A stretch of 64,000 nucleotides of DNA, from positions 4,030,001 to 4,094,000 of the forward strand of contig CP099977.1 in the NCBI GenBank assembly GCA_024372495.1, given 5' to 3'. The DNA is from Pseudarthrobacter sp. Fe7. Lineage in GTDB: Bacteria; Actinomycetota; Actinomycetes; Actinomycetales; Micrococcaceae. Below, piece by piece: positions 54,537-64,000 of the stretch; position 1 is the stretch's first letter, and every line of letters begins with the position of its first letter. The position numbers were made by a program, and so were the translations under genes. The notes below the pieces were generated by a model. It saw nothing but the letters and a program-made list of their open reading frames with translations. It was not told where the DNA came from and did no database searches.

Positions 54537-57367
54537 ATGAGAACCACAGCGGCAGGAGCCGAATCCCCCATCCAGCAGCTGGACCTGGAGACCGTCAGCA
54601 CGCGGGACCTGGACCGCCATGCCATGGCCCACGACGCCTCGCACTACCTTCTGGTCCCACAGGGAGTAGCCACCCCACGCAACGCCGCCGACGTCGGCGC
54701 CCTGTTGCGGCGCAGCCGCGAACGCGGGCTTCCCGCCACCTTCCGGTCAGGGGGCACCAGCCTCTCCGGCCAGGCCCTGAGCGACAGCCTGCTGATCAAC
54801 ACCCGCCAGCATTTCCGCGGCATCGAGGTGCTCGACGGCGGCGCCCGGGTCCGCGTCCAGCCCGGCGCCACAGTGCGCAGCGTCAACGCCCGGCTGGCCG
54901 CCTTTGGACGTAAGCTCGGCCCCGATCCCGCCAGCGAGATCGCCTGCACCGTGGGCGGTGTCATCGCGAACAATTCCTCGGGGATGGCGTGCGGCACCGA
55001 ATTCAACACCTACCGGACCCTGGAATCAATGGTGCTGGTGCTGCCCTCAGGCACGGTCATCGACACCGCGGACGCCGACGCCGACCGGCGGTTGCGGGAG
55101 CTGGAACCGGAACTCCACGAGGGACTGCTGAGGCTGCGCCGCCGGGTGGTGGGCAACGATGAGTCCGTCCGCATCATCCGGTCACTGTTCTCGATGAAGA
55201 ACACCATGGGCTACGGCGTGAACTCCTTCCTGGACTACGAACGTCCCGTGGACATCCTGATGCACCTCATGATCGGCAGCGAGGGAACCCTGGGCTTCGT
55301 GGCCGAGGCTGTCTTCCGGACCGTCGAGGTCAAGCCCGCCGTCGCCACCGGGCTGCTGGTCTTCAACTCCCTGGACGCGGCGACGGGGGCCCTTCCGGAC
55401 CTGGTGTCCACCGGCCTTGCCACCATTGAACTCATGGACGCGGCAGCGTTGAAGGTGGCCCAGGCTGCTGCCGACGCCCCCGCCGCCATCCGAACGCTGC
55501 CGGTCCAGGGACACGCTGCGCTGCTGGTTGAACACCAGGGCTCGGACGCCGCGGAGCTGTCCGGCAAACGGGCAGGCTCGCAGCCGCTGTTCGACTCGCT
55601 GGACCTGGCCACGCCCTTCTCCCTGACCTCAGACCCCAAAGACCGGACCGCCCTGTGGCACGTGCGCAAGGGCCTGTACACGGCCGTGGCCGGTGCCCGC
55701 CCCTCGGGGACCAACGCTTTGCTGGAGGACATTGTGGTGCCGGTCCCCGCCCTCGCGGACACCTGCGGGGAACTGACGCGGCTTTTCCGCGAGCACCGTT
55801 ACGAGGAGTCGGTGATCTTTGGGCACGCGAAGGACGGGAACGTCCACTTCATGCTCAACGAGCGCTTTGACGACCCGGCCCAGGCTCCTGCGCTACCAGG
55901 CCTTCACCGACGAGATGGTGGACCTGGTCCTCGGCGCCGGCGGCTCGCTCAAAGCCGAGCACGGCACCGGCCGCATCATGGCGCCGTTCGTCCGCCGCCA
56001 ATACGGCGACGAGGCTCTACGGCGTCATGCAGGAGATCAAGCGGCTGATCGACCCGCCCAACCTCCTGAACCCGGGCGTGCTGCTCTCCGATGAGCCCCT
56101 CTCCTACATCGAGAACCTCAAGGTGGCGCCGACGGTGGAGGAGGAAGTGGACCGGTGCGTCGAGTGCGGCTACTGCGAACCCGTCTGCCCCAGCAAGGAC
56201 ATCACCCTCACCCCCGCCAGCGCATCGTCCTTCGGCGCGACATGGCTGCCGCCGAGCAGCGCGGTGACCACGCCCTCGCCGCTGCCCTGCGCAAGGACTA
56301 TGACTACGACGGCGTCCAGACCTGCGCCGCCGACGGCATGTGCGTCACCGCCTGCCCGGTGCTGATCAACACCGGAGACCTGGTGCGGCGGCTCCGGAAG
56401 GAAAACGCGAACACCGTCGCCGCCGCCGGCTGGAACAAGGCCGCCGAAAACTGGGGCACCGTGACCGCCGCCGGCGGGCTGGCCCTGACCGTGGCCAAAG
56501 CCATGCCGGCGCCCCTGCCCAAGGCCGCGACCGCCGTCGGCCGCGCCCTGCTGGGGCCCGAAGCGGTGCCCGCCTACGCCGCCGTACTGCCCGGCGGCGG
56601 TTCCCGGCGCCGGGCCCGCCGCGATCCGGATAGCCTCGCCGTGTTCTTCCCCGCCTGCATCGGCACCATGTTCGGCCCGGCCGATGCTCCGGAAGGCGCC
56701 GCGAAGGGGTCGGCCCAGGCCTTCCTGGACCTCTGCGAACGCGCCGGCGTGGGGGTCACCGTTCCGGACGGCATCGACAGCCTGTGCTGCGGCACCCCGT
56801 GGAAGTCGAAGGGCTTCTCCCAGGGCTACGAGGCCATGACGGTTAAGGTCCTGGACCGGCTGTACCAGGCCAGCGGACGGGGCGAGCCTGCCTGTGGTGT
56901 GCGATGCCGCCTCCTGCACCGAAGGCCTGGACACCATGAAGCGGCTCGCGGCTGCGGGCGAGGAAAGGTACGCCGGGCTGCGATTTGTTGACTCGGTGGA
57001 GTTCGTGCACCAGCAGGTCCTGGGCCGGCTCACGGTATCTGCCCGGTTGGGTTCCATCGCCCTGCACCCCACGTGCTCGTCCACCCAGGCGGGGACCAAC
57101 CCGGCGCTGATGGAGATTGCCAAGGCTGTGACGGACGATGTGTTTGTGCCGCCGAGCTGGGGCTGCTGCGCGTTCGCGGGCGACCGGGGCCTGCTCCATC
57201 CGGAACTGACCGGCTCCGCGACGGACCGGCAGGCCCGCGAGATCAACGAACGGGAGTTCGACGCCTACGCCTCCACCAACCGCACCTGCGAGTTGGGAAT
57301 GTCCAAGGCCACCGGCCACTCCTACCGCCACCTGCTGGAAATCCTCGAGGAGGCCACACGCCCCTGA
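54537..57367 (+). CDS. FAD and iron-sulfur D-lactate dehydrogenase, three +1 and one -1 frame errors
   Basis: ATG at 54537, 16 bases after lldR. Inserted bases at 55882-55886, 56012-56016 and 56885-56889 and a lost C in the run near 56212-56216; corrected about 942 residues. Order: FAD-binding 4 domain (TFRSGGTSLSGQALSDSLLI, CTVGGVIANNSSGMACGTEF), FAD-linked oxidase C domain (VIFGHAKDGNVHFMLNERFD, SLKAEHGTGRIMAP), two 4Fe-4S motifs (CVECGYCEPVCP and CAADGMCVTACP) and CCG domains (FFPACIGTMFG, LCCGTPWKSKG, GCCAFAGDRG). This fused GlcD-GlcF-like enzyme oxidises D-lactate, complementing LutABC for L-lactate. Confidence 0.9.
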
Positions 57368-57472
57368 GGCATCACCGCTAGACTGGCCGGGCAAGGACGG
57401 ATTGGGGGATCCAGGGCGGCGCGGCCGCTGTTCCGCCTGGTCGGTCGCAGCCAGCGGACCCAAGGACCATCG

Positions 57473-58113
57473 ATGACCTTCTTCCAGGATTTTCCAGTAC
57501 CCCCGTTGCCGCCGCGCCCACGGTCCCAACGCCATGTGCCGCCGCAGTGGGTGGCCGCTCCCGCTTATGAAGCGCCGGCTGTCCTCCACCTCGGCAAGTT
57601 CGTGAGCCGGACGCCCCACATGGTGGTGGCGCTCAAAAGCGCCGACGTGTTCTCTACCGGGTGCTTGTTCAACCTGTCCTGGGTCCTCCGCCGGGGCGAC
57701 CAATCCGGCGAGGACTGGGCCGACCTCCAGCAGCTGTTCTTCCAGTCCGGCAGGGGCATCCGCCGCGGCAGTGGCCGGCAGACCGGGCTGATGTTCGGCG
57801 TCGAGTTCCCCGACGGCTCAAAGGCCAGCACCGGCAGCCAAATTCCCTACGGATTGATGGAACCGGGCACTAACCCGGAACCGCCGGTCCTGGCCCTGAA
57901 CGGCGGCGGTGGCGGCGGCGGAGACGACGAATTCTCCGGCACCGGCAGCCTCTGGCTGTGGCCGCTTCCCCTGCCGGTGACCTCAGGCTGGTTGCCCAGT
58001 GGACGGACTTCGGCCTGGCGGAGACGTCCCTGATGCTCGACGGCGGGAGCTTGCGAAGTGCAGCGGCGTCCGTTCAGCAGTACTGGCCGGAGGAGGAGCG
58101 CACCGATGGGTAA
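57473..58113 (+). CDS. Unknown protein, 213 residues, one frame error
   Basis: ATG at 57473. The protein has a proline-rich start (FPVPPLPPRPRSQRHVP) then a soluble domain (FVSRTPHMVVALKSADVFST, LFNLSWVLRRGDQSGEDWAD) and a glycine run. The frame is lost in a C run near 57970 (four C, five expected); the corrected end is WPEEERTDG with a TAA at 58111, overlapping the next gene start. Not recognised. Confidence 0.65.
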
Positions 58114-58285
58114 CGCGACCGGACTTGTCCTGTTTGTGCTCTTCGGGGCGGTCTTCTTCTACATCCTGTACGGCGTGATCCGCACCGCGGTCCGCGATGG
58201 CATCCTCCAGGCGGATGAGCGGCGCAGGCGGGGCGCCGCGGAAGAGCCGGAACGGCTCGGAGACCCCGAACTGCAAGGCCAGTAG
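58106..58285 (+). CDS. Small single-span membrane protein
   Basis: 59 residues from the ATG at 58106, preceded by AGGAGGAG. One helix (GLVLFVLFGAVFFYILYGVI) then a charged tail (ADERRRRGAAEEPERLGD). Start overlaps the previous stop. Function unknown. Confidence 0.6.
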   Translation: MGNATGLVLFVLFGAVFFYILYGVIRTAVRDGILQADERRRRGAAEEPERLGDPELQGQ

Positions 58286-58324
58286 CGCCCGGCCGCAGTA
58301 ACAGAACCGGCGCATACTGGTCCT

Positions 58325-58552
58325 ATGAGCGCGGCACTTGTCAACGCATTGCTGCCCTGGCTGGTTCTCCTGCCCTGCCTCGGCATCTGGGCATACAGCC
58401 TGGTCGACTTCAGCCAGACAGACGAACGCGACATGAGGACCTTCAGCAGGGACGTCTGGCTGGTGCTCCTAGTCCTCGGAAGCGTCGTGGGCGGACTTGC
58501 CTGGCTTGTCGCCGGACGTCCCCGCCCGCCTGGCGTCCGCCGTCGCGCTTAG
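58325..58552 (+). CDS. PLDc_N-type two-helix membrane protein
   Basis: 75 residues: helix (NALLPWLVLLPCLGIWAYSL), the short motif SLVDFSQTDERDMRTFSRDV, a second helix (VWLVLLVLGSVVGGLAWLVA) and a basic end. This is the layout of the phospholipase D N-terminal (PLDc_N) domain standing alone. Confidence 0.65.
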   Translation: MSAALVNALLPWLVLLPCLGIWAYSLVDFSQTDERDMRTFSRDVWLVLLVLGSVVGGLAWLVAGRPRPPGVRRRA

Positions 58553-58821
58553 CCTCCGGCCTCCAATACCGACACGATGCTGCCGTAGCCCTGCAGGAAC
58601 ATCCGCCGGCCCTGGCCTTCGTCGGTCCACACCCAGATGATGGAGTAGTCGGAGGTCACGGCGTCCACTACGCCGGTGCCGGCCAGGGTTCCTTCGGCGA
58701 AGCGAACCCTGTCCCCCACCGCCAGCCGCGGATGTCTGGTTCTTTTCCTTCGAGGCCTGGGCGTGGCTGCTGTCCCTGCAACCGCAGGGTCTGACGGGCA
58801 GGTGGTGACGTGCTGGCGCAT
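58549..58821 (-). CDS. Unknown small basic protein
   Basis: 90 residues with a Pro/Arg-rich N-terminus and a small beta-barrel-like segment (LAVGDRVRFAEGTLAGTGVV, then DYSIIWVWTDEGQGRRMFLQ) reminiscent of KOW/SH3 folds. Overlaps the end of the PLDc_N gene on the other strand by four bases. Not recognised. Confidence 0.5.
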   Translation of the reverse strand: MRQHVTTCPSDPAVAGTAATPRPRRKRTRHPRLAVGDRVRFAEGTLAGTGVVDAVTSDYSIIWVWTDEGQGRRMFLQGYGSIVSVLEAGG

Positions 58822-58939
58822 CGGCTTCCTTGGGCTCGCGGGCGGAGGGTCAGCTCATTACGACCCTGCCCGCTGCTCCCAGGTCACGCCCTCAGGCGTG
58901 GTGGAGCCAGACTAACGCGGCGGTACTCTCGGATGCACA

Positions 58940-58989
58940 AACGGCCCCCTCGGAACGGAGTATGACTGCTCCGTTCCGAGGGGGCCGTT
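58940..58989 (-). terminator. Perfect 21-bp hairpin terminator
   Basis: Two perfectly complementary 21-base arms (58940-58960 and 58969-58989) with an 8-base loop, just after the end of the DUF969-DUF979-DUF2891 operon. Confidence 0.75.
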
Positions 58990-59005
58990 GGCCGCCGGTG
59001 GCAAC

Positions 59006-60107
59006 TTAGTCCAGCGCCGCAACCGATCCCAGCGCGTCCCAGGCAAAGCTGGCCAGCCAGTGGGTGGACATGAAGTCGCCGCTCTCCAGCCCGGACAGCC
59101 CGGCCTTCAAAAGGGGATCCAGTGACTCGCTGAGCACGGCGGCAGCGGCGGAAGCTTCAGCACTGCCGGATTCCCGAAGCGTGGCGATGATCCGGGCCAC
59201 CTGCCCCGCCCGGGTGAGGTTGAGCCCGTGCAGGTGCACCAGGTAGCCGTCGGTTTCGTCGGTGACGCTGACCGGCTGCAGGATTCGAGACTCCACGGAA
59301 AGACCGGGGAGGAACGCCGCGAACCAGCCGGCAAACTCGTCGGCGGACAGCACGCGGCGCATCAGGTCCGCCTCGCTGAGTCCTGCGGAGAGGAAGTCCT
59401 GGCCGCTGAGCTCCCAGTCGCCCGGCCAGCCGCGGTCGTTCCCGAACCAGGTACGAGCCGCTTCTTCACACGCCGCGGCAGCATCCTCGCGGCCCAGCGA
59501 GCGGAAAGCCTCCAGCATGTAGCCCACGCCGAACGCGGCGTTCGTGTGCAGCCCGTGCCGCACCGGGTACTGGGCCTTGGTCATCCATGCGGCGCTGAGG
59601 TCTGCCACGGCATCCACCAGCGGCTCCAGGGCGGTGCCCCACTCACGCAGGCTGCGCGTCGGAGGACGCGGAGCACGTCGCAGCCAGCCGCATCAGCCAG
59701 GCCCACCCGTATGGTCGCTCCCAGGACGGGTTGGCCAGCAGGTAGTCCCGCTCCACCGCCAGCTTGGCCGCCGTCAGGTTGGCGCCGATCGCTTCCCGGA
59801 CCTTCACCGCGGTGGGGCCGTCCACCCATGCCGCCGCGCCGCCGTCGGACGCCCCTGCCGGAGCAGCCCCGGCAAGGGGTGACCCGGGGGTGCCGCCCAG
59901 CAGGCTGGCACCGAGCCAGTGCATGTGCACGCAGGAGTGCCAGTCGAAGGAGGTGTAGAACGCCGGGTGGATCTGCTCCGGGGTGGGCTGGTCCTCAGCT
60001 GACATCTGGGTGTGGTGCGCCGAGTGCGGATAGGGCTCCGAAAGGTTTCCCAGCACCACGGCCGCGTAGTCCGGTGCCGCCTGTACGCGGAGGTCGTTGT
60101 CCATCAT
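59006..60107 (-). CDS. DUF2891 family protein, +1 frame error
   Basis: ATG at 60107 (or 60104). DUF2891 features: HPAFYTSFDWHSCVHMHWLG with clustered His, and SWERPYGWAWLMRLAATCSA. The frame breaks at AGGCT 59649-59653 (CAGCTG in the gene), and correction gives DAQLREWGTALEPLVDAVAD and about 366 residues with WFGNDRGWPGDWELSGQDFL in the second half. DUF2891 proteins look like alpha/alpha-barrel hydrolases. Third gene after the DUF969-DUF979 permease pair, suggesting it processes the transported compound. Confidence 0.82.
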
Positions 60108-60138
60108 GCTCCTTAGAAAGCCGGGTGGGCGAAGAGGT

Positions 60139-61110
60139 TTAGTGGAAGGCCAGGAAGTACATCAGCGCGATGTTGACCGCCAGCAGCGGGATGGCCGTGC
60201 CCACCTGCGCCGTGATGACGCCGTACTTGTTCTTCATCTCCAGCAGCGCGGACGGCACCAGGTTGAAGTTGGCGGCCATCGGCGTGCAGAGCGTTCCGCA
60301 GAAACCAGCGAGCATGCCGATGGCGAAGACGATGGCGGGGTCGCCGTGGAAGGTCTGCACCAGCACAGGCCAGCCGATGGCCGCGGTCATGATCGGGAAA
60401 GCGGCGAAGCCGTTGCCCATCAACACGGTGAAAAGGAACATGCCGATGCAGTACACCAGCACGCCCGCGATCAGCGAGCCCTTGGGCAGCAGCCCGGAGG
60501 CCAGGTTGCCAACGGCGGTGCCCACGCCGGCCTTGGTGAAAAGGATGCCGAGGGTGGTGAGCATCTGCGGCAGCAGCGCTGCCCAGCCGATGGACTCGAG
60601 GATGCGGCGGCTTTCGAAGATGGGGGTCGCCGGGTTCTTCGGCTTCAGGATCACAAGGGCGACGACGACGGCGGCAACGGCGCCGATGGCCAGGGCTACC
60701 AGCGTGGTGTTCTTGGGGTCGAGCAGCGGGGTGCCGCCGATGTTCAGCAGGGGCGCCACGAGCACCAGGATCACGGTGACCAGGGGAAGCGTCAGCGCGG
60801 GGATGAAGAGCTTGTTGCCGAACCGCTTGGCGTAGGCCTCACGTTCGGGGCCGGTGGAGGTGCGGTGCTTGCCGTTGCCCAGCAGGCCGGTGGAGGCCAG
60901 TACCACCAGGACCAGGACGGCGACGCCGAGGATCCAGGCGGGTGCGGTTCCGGCCTGGACCCAGGTGCTGTAGAAGAAGCACAGGCCCAGCAGGCCCCAG
61001 AAGGCCGAGCCGCCCCAGCGCCGGGGGTGGTTGGTGTCGGCGGCGATCAGCGATGCCCACGCGACGAACAGAATGCCGACCAGCCAGTAAACGGCTTCAA
61101 CGTTGATCAT
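60139..61110 (-). CDS. DUF979 membrane protein (permease component)
   Basis: 323 residues, about ten helices, intact. DUF979 hallmarks: YWLVGILFVAWASLIAADTN at the start and AIVFAIGMLAGFCGTLCTPM plus AANFNLVPSALLEMKNKYGV near the end. DUF969 and DUF979 proteins always occur as a pair and are thought to form a transporter. Its start overlaps the DUF969 stop by four bases. Confidence 0.88.
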   Translation of the reverse strand: MINVEAVYWLVGILFVAWASLIAADTNHPRRWGGSAFWGLLGLCFFYSTWVQAGTAPAWILGVAVLVLVVLASTGLLGNGKHRTSTGPEREAYAKRFGNKLFIPALTLPLVTVILVLVAPLLNIGGTPLLDPKNTTLVALAIGAVAAVVVALVILKPKNPATPIFESRRILESIGWAALLPQMLTTLGILFTKAGVGTAVGNLASGLLPKGSLIAGVLVYCIGMFLFTVLMGNGFAAFPIMTAAIGWPVLVQTFHGDPAIVFAIGMLAGFCGTLCTPMAANFNLVPSALLEMKNKYGVITAQVGTAIPLLAVNIALMYFLAFH

Positions 61111-61892
61111 TTGGCTTCTCCTGCGGTTTCCTTCTGGGCGGTGAGCTCGAACTCGCGGTATTCCTTGTCCAGTTGCTTGTCCAGGCGCAGCAGCCTGAAG
61201 CCGTGGATGAGGAAGGCGGCGATGGCGGTGGGGATGGCCCAGAGCGCCAGCTGGAGCGGTTCCAGGTGCAGGTGGTAGGTGGTGTCCACGAAGGTGGTGA
61301 TCAGCAGGATGGAGCCGACCGCCACGAACACGTCCTCGCCGAAGAACACACCAACGTTGTCGGCGCCGGCGGCGTGGCCTTTGATCTTCTCGCTGATCTT
61401 TTCCGGCACGTGGCCGTAGCGGCGCAGCGCTGCACCTTCAGCCATCGGGAACACCAACGGGCGGACGGTCTGTGCGTGGCCGCCGATGCTGGTCAGGCCC
61501 ACGGCTGCGGTGATCTGGCGGACCGCCAGGTAGCCGATCAGGACGCGCCCGGCGGTCAGTTTTGCGAGCCTGCCGATAAGGGTTTTGGCCTGCTCCTGCA
61601 GCCCGAAGAACTCGATAATGCCCACCACCGGCAGCACCGCCACGAAGATGGTGACCGAGCGGCTGCTGGCAAAGCCGGTGCCGAATGACTCGAGGATCTG
61701 CGCGGGGTTCATGCCGCCCAGCAGCGCGGTGACGATGCCGGCGACAGTGACGACAATCAGGGGGTTCAGGCGGATGGCGAAGCCAACGATCACCAGCAGC
61801 ACCCCGATGAGTACAAGCATGACTATCCCTTCCCAGGGGACCCGTGACGGGTCTTTCAAAGTGGGGGCCGGCGCGTCCGTGAGGTCGGTCAT
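61107..61892 (-). CDS. DUF969 membrane protein (permease component)
   Basis: 261 residues. DUF969 landmarks: EGIVMLVLIGVLLVIVGFAI, QITAAVGLTSIGGHAQTVRP, and GHAAGADNVGVFFGEDVFVA. First gene of the DUF969-DUF979-DUF2891 operon; the TTGTTCAACAA palindrome lies about 100 bases upstream. In other bacteria this pair sits with pyroglutamyl peptidase; here DUF2891 takes that place. Confidence 0.88.
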   Translation of the reverse strand: MTDLTDAPAPTLKDPSRVPWEGIVMLVLIGVLLVIVGFAIRLNPLIVVTVAGIVTALLGGMNPAQILESFGTGFASSRSVTIFVAVLPVVGIIEFFGLQEQAKTLIGRLAKLTAGRVLIGYLAVRQITAAVGLTSIGGHAQTVRPLVFPMAEGAALRRYGHVPEKISEKIKGHAAGADNVGVFFGEDVFVAVGSILLITTFVDTTYHLHLEPLQLALWAIPTAIAAFLIHGFRLLRLDKQLDKEYREFELTAQKETAGEAK

Positions 61893-61990
61893 TTGGGGGT
61901 GACGGCGCCGAGGGGCGGGAGCCCCGGTTGCGTTGCGACTACATGTTTATGTGAGCTGCAGAACAACGGTGTGATCTAAAGCATAGCTTT

Positions 61991-62001
61991 TTGTTCAACA
62001 A
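61991..62001. promoter_or_regulatory. Palindrome TTGTTCAACAA upstream of DUF969 (candidate FCD regulator operator)
   Basis: A perfect 11-base palindrome 100 bases before the DUF969 start, in AT-rich promoter-like sequence. The neighbouring GntR/FCD regulator is the obvious candidate to bind it; GntR-FCD sites often have such short dyads. Position and symmetry only. Confidence 0.45.
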
Positions 62002-62030
62002 TCCTGCAACCCCCTTTTCGCGCCGCCCTG

Positions 62031-62096
62031 CCCAACTAGGTAGCGCCAGGTGTCATTTTGAGGGGTCAGAACGACACCTGGCGCTACTTAGTTGGG
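62031..62096. repeat. Long inverted repeat (24-base arms with short mismatch)
   Basis: CCCAACTA, two unpaired bases, then TAGCGCCAGGTGTC; 18-base loop; then the complements GACACCTGGCGCTA and TAGTTGGG. It lies between the divergent promoter and the 3' end of the FCD regulator, so it can act as terminator for that gene, but arm length and shape also fit a dispersed palindromic repeat. Confidence 0.6.
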
Positions 62097-62112
62097 TCCG
62101 GGAAGGATTGGA

Positions 62113-62790
62113 TCAGCGGCCGACGGCGGCCAGCAGCTGGGCTTCGGCGCGGTCCAGGTAGGCGGCCAGGAAGTCCGCTGCCGCGGCTTTGTCCCCCGCC
62201 TCCAGCAGTTCCACGATGTGGGCGTTGTCCTCGACGTAGGGCTCATGGAATGCGGGGTCGGCGGCCATGGAGTGGAACACCAGGCGCATCTCCGCCAGGA
62301 CCTGTTCCATGAGGCTGTTGAGCCGTTCGCTGCCGGCACGGTCCACGATGGCGCGGTGGAAGTCCTGGTTGGCCCCTGCCATCCCGGGAATGTCGCCCTC
62401 GGCTGCGGCGGCCCTGGCGGCCTTGATGATGGCCGCCAGGGACTCCATCGAGGCGTCGCCGGACCACAGCACCGCGGCAGGCTCCAGGAACCGGCGCACC
62501 CTGTAGATTTCGCGGATATCGTCCGCCGTGGGGTGGGCCACGAACACGCCGCGGTTGGGGATGCGGGTGACGATGTGCTCGGCATGCAGCGCCGTGAACG
62601 CCTCCCGCAGCGTGTTGCGGGACACGCCAAGGGCCTCGCGGAGGGCTTCCTCCGCGAGCTTGGAACCGGGCTTCAACAGGCCGGCCTCGATGCGGCTCCG
62701 GAGCTGGGCGGCCACCCAGAGCCCGGTTTCGGCGTGCTTGGTGGTCCTGGCCTGGGCCTGGAGATCGGCCAGCACCTCGTCAAACGTCAT
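62113..62790 (-). CDS. GntR-family regulator with FCD domain
   Basis: 225 residues from the ATG at 62790. Winged helix: LLKPGSKLAEEALREALGVS then RNTLREAFTALHAEHIVTRI; FCD domain with metal-site residues: ANQDFHRAIVDRAGSERLNS and VEDNAHIVELLEAGDKAAAA. It probably controls the adjacent DUF969-DUF979-DUF2891 operon. Intact. Confidence 0.87.
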   Translation of the reverse strand: MTFDEVLADLQAQARTTKHAETGLWVAAQLRSRIEAGLLKPGSKLAEEALREALGVSRNTLREAFTALHAEHIVTRIPNRGVFVAHPTADDIREIYRVRRFLEPAAVLWSGDASMESLAAIIKAARAAAAEGDIPGMAGANQDFHRAIVDRAGSERLNSLMEQVLAEMRLVFHSMAADPAFHEPYVEDNAHIVELLEAGDKAAAADFLAAYLDRAEAQLLAAVGR

Positions 62791-62868
62791 GGCACCACGA
62801 TATCGGCCCGGGCCTGTACCTACCCGCCACTGCGCAGAAGCGCCGGCGCCACCCACAAGCTCCGCGGC

Positions 62869-64000
<1,132 letters not shown>

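Overview
The window is high-GC DNA with GTG/TTG starts, strong GC3 bias and a gene repertoire typical of actinobacteria of the Arthrobacter/Pseudarthrobacter type. This taxonomic call is inference from protein style, not from a marker gene. No rRNA, tRNA or CRISPR array was seen.

Layout. 1-5.2 kb is an accessory, lower-GC stretch: the 3' end of a phospholipase D-like gene, an IS21 helper remnant, an unknown membrane protein, two divergent TM2-domain genes (one carrying two Ltp repeats, the family of a phage superinfection-exclusion lipoprotein) and a PASTA-like lipoprotein. 5.2-11.5 kb holds an amino-acid permease and aminotransferase operon facing an Lrp/AsnC regulator, an unknown membrane protein and a thiamine-diphosphate enzyme. 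11.5-13.7 kb is a large DUF262-DUF1524 (GmrSD-like) protein with a RAMA-like tail. 13.9-14.75 kb is a decayed quinone reductase. 14.8-27 kb has a methyltransferase, a MarR/SRPBCC pair, a DUF998 protein coupled to a rifampicin-phosphotransferase-like enzyme, a TMEM175 channel, a secreted HNH nuclease and a universal stress protein. 27-44.3 kb contains a beta-CASP RNase-like protein, a phospholipase C and phosphatase pair, an SDR, a TerC protein behind a probable Mn2+ riboswitch, an OFA-type transporter with its small subunit, a slipin, a KstD-like dehydrogenase and a K+ channel.

44.3-57.4 kb is the best functional unit: lutA-lutB-lutC-ppsR-ppsA on one strand, divergent from lldP-lldR-dld, with three TGGTCNGACCA-type operators between them. 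It should import L- and D-lactate, oxidise them to pyruvate and convert pyruvate to phosphoenolpyruvate. 57.4-64 kb has small membrane proteins, a DUF969-DUF979-DUF2891 operon with an FCD regulator, and the start-truncated part of a biotin carboxylase/biotin carrier protein.

The most striking signal is at the sequence level. At least 33 reading-frame breaks in about 20 genes are the same event: one extra C or G in the centre of an AGCT tetramer, mostly GAGCTG read as GAGCCTG. Removing that base restores a full-length conserved protein each time. A smaller set of breaks (about nine) are one-base losses, mostly in homopolymers. I read both as most likely base-calling or assembly artefacts, the first perhaps marking a modified AGCT motif, so most 'broken' genes here are annotated as intact genes with a frame error. 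Only the quinone reductase (13.9-14.75 kb) and the IS21 remnant look truly decayed.
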